Positions 52,930 through 62,485 of a stretch of 64,000 nucleotides of DNA are shown here, in pieces. Origin of the DNA: Sorangium aterium. Lineage in GTDB: Bacteria > Myxococcota_A > Polyangia > Polyangiales > Polyangiaceae. The stretch spans positions 2,108,001-2,172,000 of the forward strand of contig NZ_JAQNDK010000002.1 in NCBI RefSeq assembly GCF_028368935.1, read 5' to 3'. Position 1 is the stretch's first letter. Every line of letters starts with the position of its first letter. The position numbers and the translations under genes are program-made. The notes under the pieces are model-generated. The model ran no database searches. It saw only the letters and a list, made by a program, of their open reading frames with translations, and was not told the origin of the DNA.

Positions 52930-54213
52930 TCAGGCCTTCTCGGGGGCGTCTTCTTCGGAGGTCGCGCGCGTGTCTTCGAGCCGGTCGACCGCGCGCAGCT
53001 CGGGGAACAGCCATGCCCAGAGCAGCACGACCGCGATCGTCCCGAGGCCGCCGAACACCACGGTGGGCACGGTCCCGATGAGCCTCGCGAGGGTGCCCGA
53101 CTCGAGCTCTCCGAGCTCGTTCGAGGCGCCGACGAACACCATGTTGACCGCGCTCACGCGGCCGCGCATCTCGGGCGGGGTGGCGAGCTGCTCCAGGGTC
53201 ATCCGCACGACGACGCTCACCATGTCGGCGGCGCCCATCACGGTGAGCGCGACGAGCGAGAGGAGGAAGCTCCGCGACAGGCCGAACACGACCGCGGCGA
53301 CCCCGAAGAGCCCGACGCAGAGGAGCATCTTCGACCCGGCGCGCCGCGCGATGGGCCGGAAGGCGAGGACCACGGCCATGAGCCCGGCCCCCACGGCCGG
53401 CGCGGCGCGCAGGAAGCCGAACCCCTGCGGGCCGACCCCGAGCACGTCGGTCGCGTAGATGGGCAGGAGCGCGACCGCGCCGCCCAGGAAGACGGCCACG
53501 AAGTCGAGCGAGATCGACGCGAGGAGGACCTTCTTCCGGTAGACGTAGCGCAGCCCGGCGAGCGCCGTGGCGAGCGACGGCGGCTTCCTCTCCAGGCGGC
53601 CGGCGGGCGCCCGCACGGCCAGGGGCCCGGCGCACGCCGCGGCGAGCGCGAGGCTCGCGCTCAGGTACACCGGCGCAGGCGCCTTCCAGAGCGCGTAGAG
53701 CAGCCCGCCCAGGCTCGGCCCGCCGATGGCGCCGACCTGCCAGAGCGTCGATTGCCACGTCACCGCGTTCTGGAAGTGCTCCGTCGGCACGAGCGTGGGC
53801 AGGAGCGCCGAGCCGGCCGGCCCCTGGAAGGCGCGCACCGTGCCGAGGAGCACGAGGACCCCATAGATGGCCGGCAAGCTCGGGCTCGGCGAGCGCGCGA
53901 GGAAGAAGAGCGCGAGCGCCGCGAGCGCCGAGGTGAGGTAGCAAAGGACGAGGATCCGCCGCCGATCGAAGCGATCCGCCGCGTGCCCGGACGCGAGGGA
54001 CAGCCCCGCAACAGGGAGGAACTGGGCGAGCCCCACATAACCGAGCGCCAGCGGATCTCGCGTGAGGTCGTAGATCTGATACCCCACGGCGACCGATTGC
54101 ATCTGGTACGCCACCGTGGCCAGCAGGCGGGCCGCCGCGTAAACGCAAAAATCGCGCGACGTGAAGGCGGCGAAGGGCGACGACGGCTTCAGGGCGGCGG
54201 GGGCGGTGGCCAT
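52930..54213 (-). CDS. MFS transporter
   Basis: This 427-residue protein has about twelve membrane segments of the EntS/multidrug-type major facilitator family. Visible are the N-terminal FTSRDFCVYAAARLLATVAYQMQSVAVGYQIYDLT, the loop SGHAADRFDRRRI after helix 2, and GLLYALWKA. The substrate cannot be read from sequence. The start at 54213 is chosen by hydropathy; an in-frame ATG 30 bases upstream is possible. The leader contains a 19-bp direct repeat (54309-54327, 54333-54351). Confidence 0.87.
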   Translation of the reverse strand: MATAPAALKPSSPFAAFTSRDFCVYAAARLLATVAYQMQSVAVGYQIYDLTRDPLALGYVGLAQFLPVAGLSLASGHAADRFDRRRILVLCYLTSALAALALFFLARSPSPSLPAIYGVLVLLGTVRAFQGPAGSALLPTLVPTEHFQNAVTWQSTLWQVGAIGGPSLGGLLYALWKAPAPVYLSASLALAAACAGPLAVRAPAGRLERKPPSLATALAGLRYVYRKKVLLASISLDFVAVFLGGAVALLPIYATDVLGVGPQGFGFLRAAPAVGAGLMAVVLAFRPIARRAGSKMLLCVGLFGVAAVVFGLSRSFLLSLVALTVMGAADMVSVVVRMTLEQLATPPEMRGRVSAVNMVFVGASNELGELESGTLARLIGTVPTVVFGGLGTIAVVLLWAWLFPELRAVDRLEDTRATSEEDAPEKA

Positions 54214-54463
54214 GAGCGAGTCCGGGCGACGTTCATGGCGCATTCCAGCGAGGGTCGCCAGGCTGCGAGGCCGCGGTAACGACCCGGGAGGTCGAGCGCC
54301 GGGTCGCTGCATCCCGCGCGCCGTGAACGGCCGCATCCCGCGCGCCGTGAAGGAGCAGGGACGTCCAGGCACCACGGCCGGACATCGGGACGGTCACGTT
54401 CGCGTGGCCTCGACGTGGAACACTGGCGCGCCGAGCTGGACCTGTGGTAAGCGGCAGCCACAC

Positions 54464-54673
54464 ATGATGCTCCTTGGACATGACACTTCGTCGGGACGGG
54501 CGCGCGACCTCGCCGAGCAGGCGTGGCGCGCCTGGACGCTGTTTGGCAGCCGCTCCCGCCGCGGGCGTGATGGCCGGCGCGACGACGACGACGACGACGA
54601 TTTCCCGCGGCCGAACGCGGTCCTCACGTGGCTCCCGATGCTGGGACGCGCCGTCTCGCCGCTGCCCGCCTGA
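54464..54673 (+). CDS. Possible small ORF with aspartate run
   Basis: This 69-residue frame starts MMLLGHDTSSGRARDLAEQ and contains a run of seven Asp from a GAC microsatellite, then AVLTWLPMLGRAV. There is no ribosome-binding site or family. It fills most of the gap between the MFS leader and gluQ, on the opposite strand. It may not be expressed. Confidence 0.25.
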   Translation: MMLLGHDTSSGRARDLAEQAWRAWTLFGSRSRRGRDGRRDDDDDDDFPRPNAVLTWLPMLGRAVSPLPA

Positions 54674-54685
54674 TCTACGCGCTCC

Positions 54686-55612
54686 TCAGGGGCCGCTCGC
54701 CGTCAGCGTGAGCGACCCGTCGCGGAGGCTCACCACGCGGTCTTCGGTCGCGACGCGCGACCAGTCGAACTCCCGGAGCAGCTCCGTCGGCGTGCACGGA
54801 TCGGGGCGATCCCGCAGGCCGACGCAGCACGCGAGCGCTCCGGTGAGCGCGGGCGCGCTCCGGGCGAGCGCCGCCCCGCGCGCCGCGCCGTGCGTCTTCG
54901 CCAGCTTGCCGCCGCGCTCCTCCAGGAGGAGCAGGTGGTGCCGGTAGACAGGCGCTGGCAGCCCGAGCAGCGCCAGGAGCGCCGCCTGCGTCGCGGTGCT
55001 CGGCGCGATGTCGCGCCCCCGGACGACGCGCGTGACGCCCGCCGCGCCGTCGTCGACCACCACCGCCAGCTGGTAGGAGAAGGCGCCGTCGCGCCGGCGA
55101 ACCACGGGATCGCCCATCGCGAGCGCGGGCTCCTGCGACAGGTCGAGCCCCCCCTCGTCCAGGGGCCGGAACACGCCGTCCGGCAGCCGCGCCCGGATCG
55201 GCTCCACGCTCGCGCGCCACCCGCCGGGCGGCAGCGCGCGGCCGCGCGCGCGGTTGTCGTAGGCGAAGCCGCCGTCCGGGGCGCGCCGGCCGATCGCGCG
55301 TACCTCCTCGCGCGTCGTGGAGCAGGGGTACAGCGCGCCGAGCGCCTCGAGCCGGTCCATCGCCGCCTCGTGGTGCGCCCTCCGCGCGTGCTGCTCGACG
55401 CGCTCGTCGAAATCGAGCCCGAGCCACGCGAGATCGTCCTCGATGGCGCGCGCGAACTCGGGCCGGCAGCGGTCGGGATCGAGGTCCTCCAGCCGGAGGA
55501 CCAGCCGCGCGCTCCGCGACCGCGCGTCCAGCCAGCAGAGCAGCGCCGCGGCGAGCGTGCCGAGGTGGGCGGGCCCGGTGGTCGACGGGGCGAACCGGCA
55601 CACCTCGCTCAT
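54686..55612 (-). CDS. gluQ: Glutamyl-Q tRNA(Asp) synthetase
   Basis: This 308-residue truncated GluRS paralogue lacks the anticodon-binding domain. It activates glutamate and attaches it to queuosine-34 of tRNA-Asp. Motifs: [18 protein letters not shown] (HIGH-type), [12 protein letters not shown], and LAKTHGA in the KMSKS place, where most members have LSK. DVVRGRDI-like [14 protein letters not shown] is also conserved. It lies just downstream of the full gltX on the same strand with a 68-base gap, so they may be co-transcribed. Confidence 0.9.
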   Translation of the reverse strand: MSEVCRFAPSTTGPAHLGTLAAALLCWLDARSRSARLVLRLEDLDPDRCRPEFARAIEDDLAWLGLDFDERVEQHARRAHHEAAMDRLEALGALYPCSTTREEVRAIGRRAPDGGFAYDNRARGRALPPGGWRASVEPIRARLPDGVFRPLDEGGLDLSQEPALAMGDPVVRRRDGAFSYQLAVVVDDGAAGVTRVVRGRDIAPSTATQAALLALLGLPAPVYRHHLLLLEERGGKLAKTHGAARGAALARSAPALTGALACCVGLRDRPDPCTPTELLREFDWSRVATEDRVVSLRDGSLTLTASGP

Positions 55613-55679
55613 CGCTCTTCCTCCTGCCGCTGCCGGCCGCGCCCTCGTCGCGCGGCCCGCGGGCTCGTCACGCCGCGCC

Positions 55680-57527
55680 TCAGAGCAAGCGCGCGAAGCG
55701 CTCGATGCGCGCCCGCACGCGCGGCTCGCCCAGCACCGCCATGACCTCGGTCAGATCAGGGCTGTTCCGGGTCCCGCAGACCGCGACCCGGACCACCATC
55801 GAGACGTCGCCGACATGGCCCTTCCACGACTCGGGAGAGGCCTTGTACTGCTTCACCTCGCCAGCGTAGCCCAGCGCTACCCCGATGCTCCGGACCTTCT
55901 CGAACCACGCCTCCTTCGAGTCGGCGGGATCGAAGACATGGAGCATCTGCTTCAGCACCGCCCAGCGATCTGCCTCCGGGACGTTCTCGGGGAAATCGAA
56001 CGCGTCGACGCCGCCGTAGAGCTCGTCGTAGAAGAAGAAGAGCTGGGGCCGCAGGTCGGGCCAGGTGGTGATGCGCTTGTTCGACTTCTTGCCGCCGCGC
56101 TCGATGCCGAGCGCGCGCTTCGTGTACTCCGGATCTCGCTCCATCAGCGCGGCGAGCTCCTTGTCGTATTCCCTGGCCCAGTCGAGGCCCTGGGCATAGA
56201 CGTCCTCGGCGCTCATGCGGCTCACGACCGCCTGGCTCACGCTCTTCAGCTTCACCATGTCGCTCAGCGCGCCGCCGGGGGCGAGCTTGTTGAGCTTGAG
56301 GGGGAAGGCGGAATAGGGCTTGTCGGGGTTCGCCTTGCGCCAGTCCTCGAACGCGGAGTTGGCGATGTTGAGCAGGTACTCGATGGTGCCCGTCTCCGGC
56401 ACGCCGATCTCCCGGTAATAGGCGATGTTCGCCTCGGGATCCTTGCGCTTGCTCAGCTTGCGCCGCGCGTCCGAGACCTTCGTCTCGCCCGTCTCCGGGT
56501 CGACCTCCTCCGCGCGATCGAGCTTCTGGATGGGCGGGACGTGGGCGTACTCGACCGGCCTGAAGCCGAGCGTGCGGAAGAGCTGCAGGTGGAGCGGCAT
56601 CGACGAGATCCACTCGTCGCCTCGGATCACGTGCGTCGTGCGCATCAGGTGATCGTCGATCGCGTGGGCGAAGTGGTAGGTCGGGATGCCGTCCGACTTG
56701 AGGAGGATGGTGTCGAGATCGTTGACGGGCATCGAGATGACGCCCTTCACGCCGTCCTTCCACTCGACGCGGCCGGAGACGTCGTCCGGGGCGCGCAGCC
56801 GGAGCACGAACGGGGTGCCGCCCGCGAGCGCCTCCTTCACCCGGGCGAGCGGCGCGTCGCGCCATTTCGCCCACCGGCCGTGGACCCCGGGCTTCACCGT
56901 GAGGGCCATCTGCTCCTGCCGGATGGCGTCGAGCTCCTCGACCGTGCAGAAGCAGGGGTAGGCGAAGCCGCGGCGGATGAGGTCGATCGCGTAATCCCGG
57001 TAGATCTCGACACGCTCCGTCTGGATATAGGGGCCGTAGCTGCCCTGCTGCACGAACTCGCCTCGCGACGACGCGCCTCCGTCCTTCGCCGGCGCGCGGA
57101 GCACGCCCTCTTGAGGCGAGAGATCGAAGCGCGCGAGGGAGTCGACGATGGTGTCGAGCGCGCCGGGGATGGCGCGCTTCACGTCGGTGTCCTCGAGGCG
57201 GAGGTAGAAGACGCCCTCGCTCTGGAGCGACAGCCGCTTGTTGATGAGCGACACGAAGATGCCGCCAATGTGCATGAACCCGGTCGGGCTCGGCGCGTAG
57301 CGGGTGACCATCGCGCCTTTGGGCAGCGCGCGCCGGGGATAGCGCGCCTCGTACTCCTCGGGCCGCCTGGCCGACGCCGCGGCGTCGCCGAAGAGGAGGC
57401 GCACGAGCTCGTCGCGGTCCTCTCCGGGGCCCGGTTCGCGGACGGTGACGGGAAGCGTCGTCTCGTTCGGGGCCTGCTTGTCCATGAGGGCGCGTCGCTC
57501 CTGGTCTGACATCGGGCGGGCAGCCAT
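55680..57527 (-). CDS. gltX: Glutamate--tRNA ligase
   Basis: This is a 615-residue class I synthetase. The HIGH-type motif is [21 protein letters not shown] and the KMSKS-type motif is [11 protein letters not shown]; between them lie [17 protein letters not shown] and [12 protein letters not shown]. It is longer than the usual 470-500 residues, with a 75-residue N-terminal extension and a large insert, like the long GltX variants of some anaerobes and myxobacteria. ATG 57527 is used; MSDQ at 57512 is an alternative start. It charges tRNA-Glu in the cytoplasm. Confidence 0.93.
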   Translation of the reverse strand: MAARPMSDQERRALMDKQAPNETTLPVTVREPGPGEDRDELVRLLFGDAAASARRPEEYEARYPRRALPKGAMVTRYAPSPTGFMHIGGIFVSLINKRLSLQSEGVFYLRLEDTDVKRAIPGALDTIVDSLARFDLSPQEGVLRAPAKDGGASSRGEFVQQGSYGPYIQTERVEIYRDYAIDLIRRGFAYPCFCTVEELDAIRQEQMALTVKPGVHGRWAKWRDAPLARVKEALAGGTPFVLRLRAPDDVSGRVEWKDGVKGVISMPVNDLDTILLKSDGIPTYHFAHAIDDHLMRTTHVIRGDEWISSMPLHLQLFRTLGFRPVEYAHVPPIQKLDRAEEVDPETGETKVSDARRKLSKRKDPEANIAYYREIGVPETGTIEYLLNIANSAFEDWRKANPDKPYSAFPLKLNKLAPGGALSDMVKLKSVSQAVVSRMSAEDVYAQGLDWAREYDKELAALMERDPEYTKRALGIERGGKKSNKRITTWPDLRPQLFFFYDELYGGVDAFDFPENVPEADRWAVLKQMLHVFDPADSKEAWFEKVRSIGVALGYAGEVKQYKASPESWKGHVGDVSMVVRVAVCGTRNSPDLTEVMAVLGEPRVRARIERFARLL

Positions 57528-57619
57528 TGCACGCCTGCCTCGCCTTGTCAATCGGCCGGGGGCCTGTCAATGGCGTGGTGACGAGCGCAAACTAGCGCGG
57601 GTCGCGGCCGCGCGCCGCG

Positions 57620-59374
57620 CTACTGCGGTGTGCTCTCGCCGATGAGCCAATAGGTCTTCATCGCGCCCTTGCCCTTGATCGCCACGAGGCCTCGCTCCTC
57701 GAGGAGGAAATCTCGCGCGAGCAGGGAATAGCTCGCCTCGCTCACCTGGATCCGGCCGGGCTCTCCGCTCGACTCCATGCGGCTCGCCACGTTCACCGCG
57801 TCGCCCCAGAGGTCGTAGCTGAACTTCTTCTTGCCGATCACGCCCGCGATGACAGGCCCGGTGTTGATGCCGATCCTGAGCTGGAACGGCTCTCCGTCGT
57901 CCGCGACGAACTGGCGCACGGTGTGCGTCATGGCGAGCGCCATCCGCGCGATTGCCCTCGCGTGATCGGGGCGCTGCGCCGGCAGCCCTCCGACGACCAT
58001 ATAGGCGTCTCCTATGGTCTTGATCTTCTCCAGGCCGTGCTGCTCGGCGAGCTGATCGAACGAGGAGAACATCCGGTTGAGCAGGCCGACGAGCTCCGCC
58101 GGGGGGAGGCGCGCGGCGAGCGGGGTGAAGCCCGCGATGTCCGCGAAGAGGACGGTCACCTCCTCGAAGTGCTCGGCGATGAGCTGCTCGTGCTCCTTCA
58201 GCTGATCGGCGATCGTCCTCGGCAGGATGTTGAGGAGGAGCCGGTCCGAGCGCTCGTGGGCCCGCTCGGCCGCCGCCTTCGCCTGCTCGAGCGCCGCCTT
58301 CTGCTGGCTCTGCCGCCGCGCGTTCGCCTCCAGGGCCGAGAGCATGCCGTTGATCGAGCCGGTGAGGCGCGACAGCTCGTCGGTGCCCGGCATCGCGACC
58401 CGCGCCGAGAGGTCGCCGACGCCGCCGATCTCCGTGACCTCCCGGCTGAGGCGGGCGAGCCGGTACAGGACCAGCTTCTCCAGGAGCAGCAGCGTGACGC
58501 CGCCGAAGACCAGGCCCACCACCACCGTCACGAGCATGAGATAACGCAATGTGTCATGGCCCATCCTGAGGATGGCCCGGTCGTTGTCCACGCGCACGAG
58601 CAGCGCCGGGCGGCCGTCGATGTCGTTGAGGACGGTGTATCCGGCGATCCTGTCGGCGCCGAGCGGGTGGACGAGGATCGGGTCGCGGTCGGACAGGGCG
58701 GCGCGCGCCTCGCGGAAGTCGTCGGGCAGCTGGGGATCGTCGAGGCGGTGCACGGCGAGCGAGAGGCCGGCGGGCTCGGTGAGGCGCTTGATCTCGGCGT
58801 CGGTCAAGAAGCGCCCGAACGTGACGGTGCCGGCGACCGGTCCGCGGCCGGAGCTGCCGACGCTCGGCTGGGAGCAGAGGAGCATCGGCCCGTCCGGGAG
58901 GAGGACGATGCCCCCTCGGACGGCGCTGCTGGGCGTGTCCCGCCCGAAGAGGAGATCGCCGACGCGGAGCCGCTCGGCGATGCCGCGCGGCACGGGGGCC
59001 CAGCCCTTCGTGGCGTGGTCGTAGCCGGTGCTGTACACGGGGGTCCCGTCTGCGCCGGCGAAGACAGCGAGATCGATCCGGGCGATATCGAAGAGCTGGG
59101 CGACGAGGTTCGAGCGGACGAACTCTTCATTGCCGTCCTGCACGAACGCGTAGGCGTCGTCCCACTGGCTCCAGTCGGTCCAGCGCGCGTTGAAGTCGCT
59201 GCTGGCCTGGCGGAAGAGGTTGAGCGCCACGTGCACGGTGCGGCGGGTGTCCTGCGCCTCGGCGGCCATCGAGTTGGCGAGGAGCGCCCTCGAGGACACG
59301 CCGTACAGGGCAAAGCTGAGCCCGAGCAGCGTGGCGGCGATCGCCAGCAGCGTCTTCGCGCGCAGCGAGAGCAA
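57620..59374 (-). CDS. Adenylate cyclase with CHASE4-like sensor and HAMP
   Basis: This is a 584-residue membrane protein. Helix 1 is at about 7-27, a periplasmic CHASE4-like sensor at about 45-265 (RWTDWSQWDDAYAFV, NDRAILRMGHDTL), helix 2 at 278-300, HAMP at 300-352, a short coiled coil, and a class III cyclase at 385-580. The metal and substrate residues are in VLFADIAGFTPLA, KIKTIGDAYM (adenine-type Lys) and YDLWGDAVNVASRM (adenine-type Asp), so ATP is the likely substrate. The start appears to be a TTG, with no in-frame ATG nearby. It makes cAMP in response to an extracytoplasmic signal. Confidence 0.9.
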   Translation of the reverse strand: MLSLRAKTLLAIAATLLGLSFALYGVSSRALLANSMAAEAQDTRRTVHVALNLFRQASSDFNARWTDWSQWDDAYAFVQDGNEEFVRSNLVAQLFDIARIDLAVFAGADGTPVYSTGYDHATKGWAPVPRGIAERLRVGDLLFGRDTPSSAVRGGIVLLPDGPMLLCSQPSVGSSGRGPVAGTVTFGRFLTDAEIKRLTEPAGLSLAVHRLDDPQLPDDFREARAALSDRDPILVHPLGADRIAGYTVLNDIDGRPALLVRVDNDRAILRMGHDTLRYLMLVTVVVGLVFGGVTLLLLEKLVLYRLARLSREVTEIGGVGDLSARVAMPGTDELSRLTGSINGMLSALEANARRQSQQKAALEQAKAAAERAHERSDRLLLNILPRTIADQLKEHEQLIAEHFEEVTVLFADIAGFTPLAARLPPAELVGLLNRMFSSFDQLAEQHGLEKIKTIGDAYMVVGGLPAQRPDHARAIARMALAMTHTVRQFVADDGEPFQLRIGINTGPVIAGVIGKKKFSYDLWGDAVNVASRMESSGEPGRIQVSEASYSLLARDFLLEERGLVAIKGKGAMKTYWLIGESTPQ

Positions 59375-59774
59375 GGCGTCGAGGGCGGGCTTCAGCGGCG
59401 CCGAGACTATCGAAATGCGGGACGGCGCGGAAGCGCGCCGACACCAGCCGGGACGGTGCGGGCTCCGGGCGGGTGGGGAGGGGGGCGCGGTGTCCCTGGC
59501 CCGGGCTGCGCTGGAGAACCCGGGGACGGGCCTGGAGGAGAGGTCTCCTTCTCATCCAGCGGCGGCACGTCAGGCATCGAGTTCCCGATGTGTAACGAGG
59601 ACGTTATCGTCAGTGGCTTCGGGCCGACTCCACATCGATTTTCGCGGAAATTCAGGCCCCTGGTGATGAAAACAACTCGAACGGTCGTCGCCGTTTCTGG
59701 CGGTGATGACCGACGCCACGGTATCTCACTTTGCCTCGTGGCTTCCTTGGACCGCTGTCGCGAGAGCAGATAGA

Positions 59775-60488
59775 ATGCGTGCAATGCACACGCCCGGCCG
59801 GCTGCTTGTCATTCCTGCGGTCCTTCTCACCCTCGCCGCGTGCGCCAACGGCACCGACGAACTGATGCCCGGGTACTACGAGGAGCAGGCCGGTGGAGGC
59901 GGACTCGGCGGTGATGGAGGCGCCGGAGGGGGAGACCTGTCCGTGAGCTCGAGCTCGAGCTCGAGCGTCGGCTCCACCGGGGTCGGCGGCGCTGCGGGCG
60001 AGGGCGGCGACGCCAGCAATGAAGGTGACGAGGCCGCTGGCGGCGACGGGGGAGCGGCGGCCGAGTGCGACTATGCGGCGCCGAACACGTGCGCTCTCGC
60101 AGCGGATCTAGGAACGCTCCCGGGCGATGACGGCGCCGATTGGGCTGTGGAGACAGCGACAGGGACCACGTCGAAGTGGTTCAAGGTCCGTGTCATGGAT
60201 GAGGTGAACTGGCCCGGCTCCGAGCGCTTTCGAGCGACGCTCACCTCCCCGCCGGGGATGAATTTCGATCTGATCATCTATCAGGGGGAGGTCGAGGTGA
60301 ATGCGCCGGATTGCTTCACGTCCGGCGTGAGGGGGCAAGGAACGCCAGAGTCGTTCACGACGACATGGAATGATCGCACTGGGCCGGACGATCACCTCTG
60401 GTTCATCATCGAGGTGCGTCATGTGGACGGCATCGCGTGCGGCGAGGACGCGAAGTGGACTCTGACCGTCGAAGGGAGGGCGCCGTAA
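59775..60488 (+). CDS. Lipoprotein with Gly/Ser linker
   Basis: This 237-residue protein has lipobox LTLAAC near residue 26 and a long low-complexity linker (GGGGLGGDGGAGGG, then a serine run and acidic glycine stretch) to about residue 100. The C-terminal domain (DWAVETATGTTSKWFKVRVMDE, MNFDLIIYQGEVEV, CFTSG, HLWFIIEVRHVDGIACGEDAKWTL) looks like a beta-sandwich of the pre-peptidase C-terminal type. It is a surface protein of unknown ligand. MHTPG at 59784 is an alternative start. Confidence 0.75.
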   Translation: MRAMHTPGRLLVIPAVLLTLAACANGTDELMPGYYEEQAGGGGLGGDGGAGGGDLSVSSSSSSSVGSTGVGGAAGEGGDASNEGDEAAGGDGGAAAECDYAAPNTCALAADLGTLPGDDGADWAVETATGTTSKWFKVRVMDEVNWPGSERFRATLTSPPGMNFDLIIYQGEVEVNAPDCFTSGVRGQGTPESFTTTWNDRTGPDDHLWFIIEVRHVDGIACGEDAKWTLTVEGRAP

Positions 60489-60515
60489 CCGGACGCTCGC
60501 GCCGGCACACGAAGC

Positions 60516-60902
60516 TCAGCTCACGCTGATCGGGATCTGACGCGGCTTGAGCGATGCGCTCTTCGGCAGGTGGATCCGCAGGACGCCCGCCCGGAGATCC
60601 GCGGAGATCTTCTCGGAATCGATGCCCTGCGGGACCACGAAGCTGCGGCGGAAGTCCGGCAGGCCCTCGACGCCCTGCTCCCGCTCGGCCGCCTCGGTCC
60701 GCCGGCCCTCGAAGGTGAGCTCCCCCTTCTCCACGCGGACGGCCAGGCGATCCTGCGTCACGCCCGGCAGATCGGCCACGACCAGGAGCTCCTCGGCGCT
60801 CTCGTAGATGTCGACCGCCGGCGCCACGGCGGGGCGCTGCTGGATCTTCTCGGGGTTGCTCTCGGCACGGTGGGTCAAGCTGCGATCGGTGCTCATGTTC
60901 AT
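60516..60902 (-). CDS. Hsp20-family small heat-shock protein
   Basis: This 128-residue chaperone has an alpha-crystallin domain (VDIYESAEELLVVADLPGV, VEKGELTFEGRR, RRSFVVPQGID, ADLRAGVLRIHLPK) and a C-terminal IPI motif (I-x-I) used for oligomerisation. A GGAAGGAG site precedes MNMSTDRS. It follows another Hsp20 gene by 89 bases on the same strand. It holds unfolding proteins in the cytoplasm. Confidence 0.92.
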   Translation of the reverse strand: MNMSTDRSLTHRAESNPEKIQQRPAVAPAVDIYESAEELLVVADLPGVTQDRLAVRVEKGELTFEGRRTEAAEREQGVEGLPDFRRSFVVPQGIDSEKISADLRAGVLRIHLPKSASLKPRQIPISVS

Positions 60903-60991
60903 CGCTCCTTCCTCGGTACACTCCAGATCCCGCTCATCGCAGGATCGTCGCTCTCCTCTGCTGTTCGTTCGTTCCTCGGCTCCCGGCTCCC

Positions 60992-61456
60992 TCAGCGAGC
61001 CGTCACCGCGATCTGACGCGGCTGGGCCTCGGCGGCCTTGTTCAGCGTGAGCGTCAGCACGCCGTTCTTGAGCACGGCGGTCGTCTTCTCCGGATCGACC
61101 TTGCTCGGCAGCGTGAAGCTCCGGCTGAACCGCACCGCGCCCCGCTCCTTGCGGTGGACGAGGTAGCCCTCCGGCGCATCCGGCTTGCGCTCGCCGCTCA
61201 CCGTCAGGACGTCCTGATTCAGCGAGATCTGGATGTCCTTCTCCGTCAGACCCGGGATATCGGCCTTGACCACAAGAGCGCTCCCAGTGTCGAACAGGTG
61301 GACGCGCGGACCACCCGTGTACCGGGCCGTCTGGTCGAAATCGCCGCGGAGCGACGCGCGGGGCGCGTCCGCCTCCTCGAACACCCAATCCAGGCGCCGG
61401 CGAAGCTCATCCATCATGGCAAACGCGCGATCGAAATCCGTATAACGGTGCAGCAT
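60992..61456 (-). CDS. Hsp20-family small heat-shock protein
   Basis: This 154-residue paralogue of the next gene has HLFDTGSALVVKADIPGL, LNQDVLTVSGERK, RFSRSFTLPSKVDPEKT and VLKNGVLTLTLNKAA, with a C-terminal IAV in the I-x-I position. ATG 61456 follows GGAGGATTG at good spacing. The pair probably forms an operon, with the promoter in the 420-bp divergent gap 61457-61876. No heat-shock promoter or CIRCE element was recognised there. Confidence 0.92.
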   Translation of the reverse strand: MLHRYTDFDRAFAMMDELRRRLDWVFEEADAPRASLRGDFDQTARYTGGPRVHLFDTGSALVVKADIPGLTEKDIQISLNQDVLTVSGERKPDAPEGYLVHRKERGAVRFSRSFTLPSKVDPEKTTAVLKNGVLTLTLNKAAEAQPRQIAVTAR

Positions 61457-61876
61457 GGTCAATCCTCCATGACCGCCGCGCGCGGCGCGCGCCGGGGCTC
61501 CGCCCGCGGCGCCGTCACCCTGCTCGCGACGGCCGATTTGTTGTAGCGTTACGGGACCTTGGCTCCGAGAGCCGGTCTCTTCGCACCGCCCAATCTTTGC
61601 ACGGCACGTGGGGTGTCAAGAGCACGGCCAACGGTCGTCCCTCCGAGGCAGATCGGCGGGAAAGGCGGTGGCGACCGGCCTCGTCGGACCGAAGGGAAAG
61701 GCGGGCGAGCGCGACCTGTCCGGCTCCCCCGGGCGCCTCCCGCCGGGCACCGCCGCGCCGAACGAGCCACGCCGGCGCCTGGCAGTCGGCGGAGCCAGCC
61801 ACGCCGGCGCCCGGTCGAGCCTGCTGCATTGAACAGCCCTAGGAGCGCGTCGCCGAAAGCGCTAGAAACCCCGGAC

Positions 61877-62449
61877 ATGCAGCCCTGCTCGCCCGCCTCC
61901 CGCCGCCGCGTCGCCCGCCTCCGCTCGGTCGCCTCCGCCGCGGCGCTGTCCCTGGCGCTGATCTCGGGCGCCGCCCTGGCGCTGCCCTCGGAGGGCGACC
62001 GGGCGCCGAACGCGCGCGTCGAGGACGCCGACGGCCGCGAGCTCCAGCTCAAGGCGCTTCAAGGCAAGCCGATCCTCATCGTCTACGAGGACAAGGACTC
62101 GAAGTCCCAGAACCAGGCGCTCAAGGACGCGCTGGCGAAGCTCGCGAAGGGCGACCGCTACCGGCGGGGCATCGCCGTCGCCGCGATCGCCGACGTCAGC
62201 TCCTACGACTTCTGGCCGGCGAGAGGGTTCGTGAAGGACGCCATCCGGGAGGAGTCGAGGAAGGTCGGCGGGACCATCTATTGCGACTGGGACGGCTCCT
62301 TCCGCACGGCCTACAAGCTCCGCCGCGGCGTCAGCAACGTCGTCGTGGTCGGCAAGAACGGCCACGTGCTCTTCGCGGCCGAAGGGGCCCTCAAGCCGGA
62401 GTCGCAGAGCAAGGTCCTCGACCTGCTCCGCAAGGAAGTCGAGGGCTGA
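61877..62449 (+). CDS. Exported thioredoxin-fold protein without CxxC
   Basis: This 190-residue protein has a signal peptide ending near GAALAL. The mature part begins PSEGDRAPNARVEDADGRELQL, then PILIVYEDKDSKSQNQALKDAL, VAAIADVSSYDFWPARGFVKDAI and NVVVVGKNGHVLFAAEGAL, which is a thioredoxin-like fold as in YtfJ or peroxiredoxin-like proteins. No CxxC is present and only one cysteine lies in the mature region, so it is not a classical disulfide reductase. It is probably periplasmic. Confidence 0.78.
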   Translation: MQPCSPASRRRVARLRSVASAAALSLALISGAALALPSEGDRAPNARVEDADGRELQLKALQGKPILIVYEDKDSKSQNQALKDALAKLAKGDRYRRGIAVAAIADVSSYDFWPARGFVKDAIREESRKVGGTIYCDWDGSFRTAYKLRRGVSNVVVVGKNGHVLFAAEGALKPESQSKVLDLLRKEVEG

Positions 62450-62485
62450 CCGCGACGGACGCCCCGGCCGGCGGGGCGGCTGCGC

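Noticed and set aside
54309-54351. 19-bp direct repeat in the MFS leader
   Set aside because: Only two copies, 24 bases apart, with no symmetry; it may be chance slippage.
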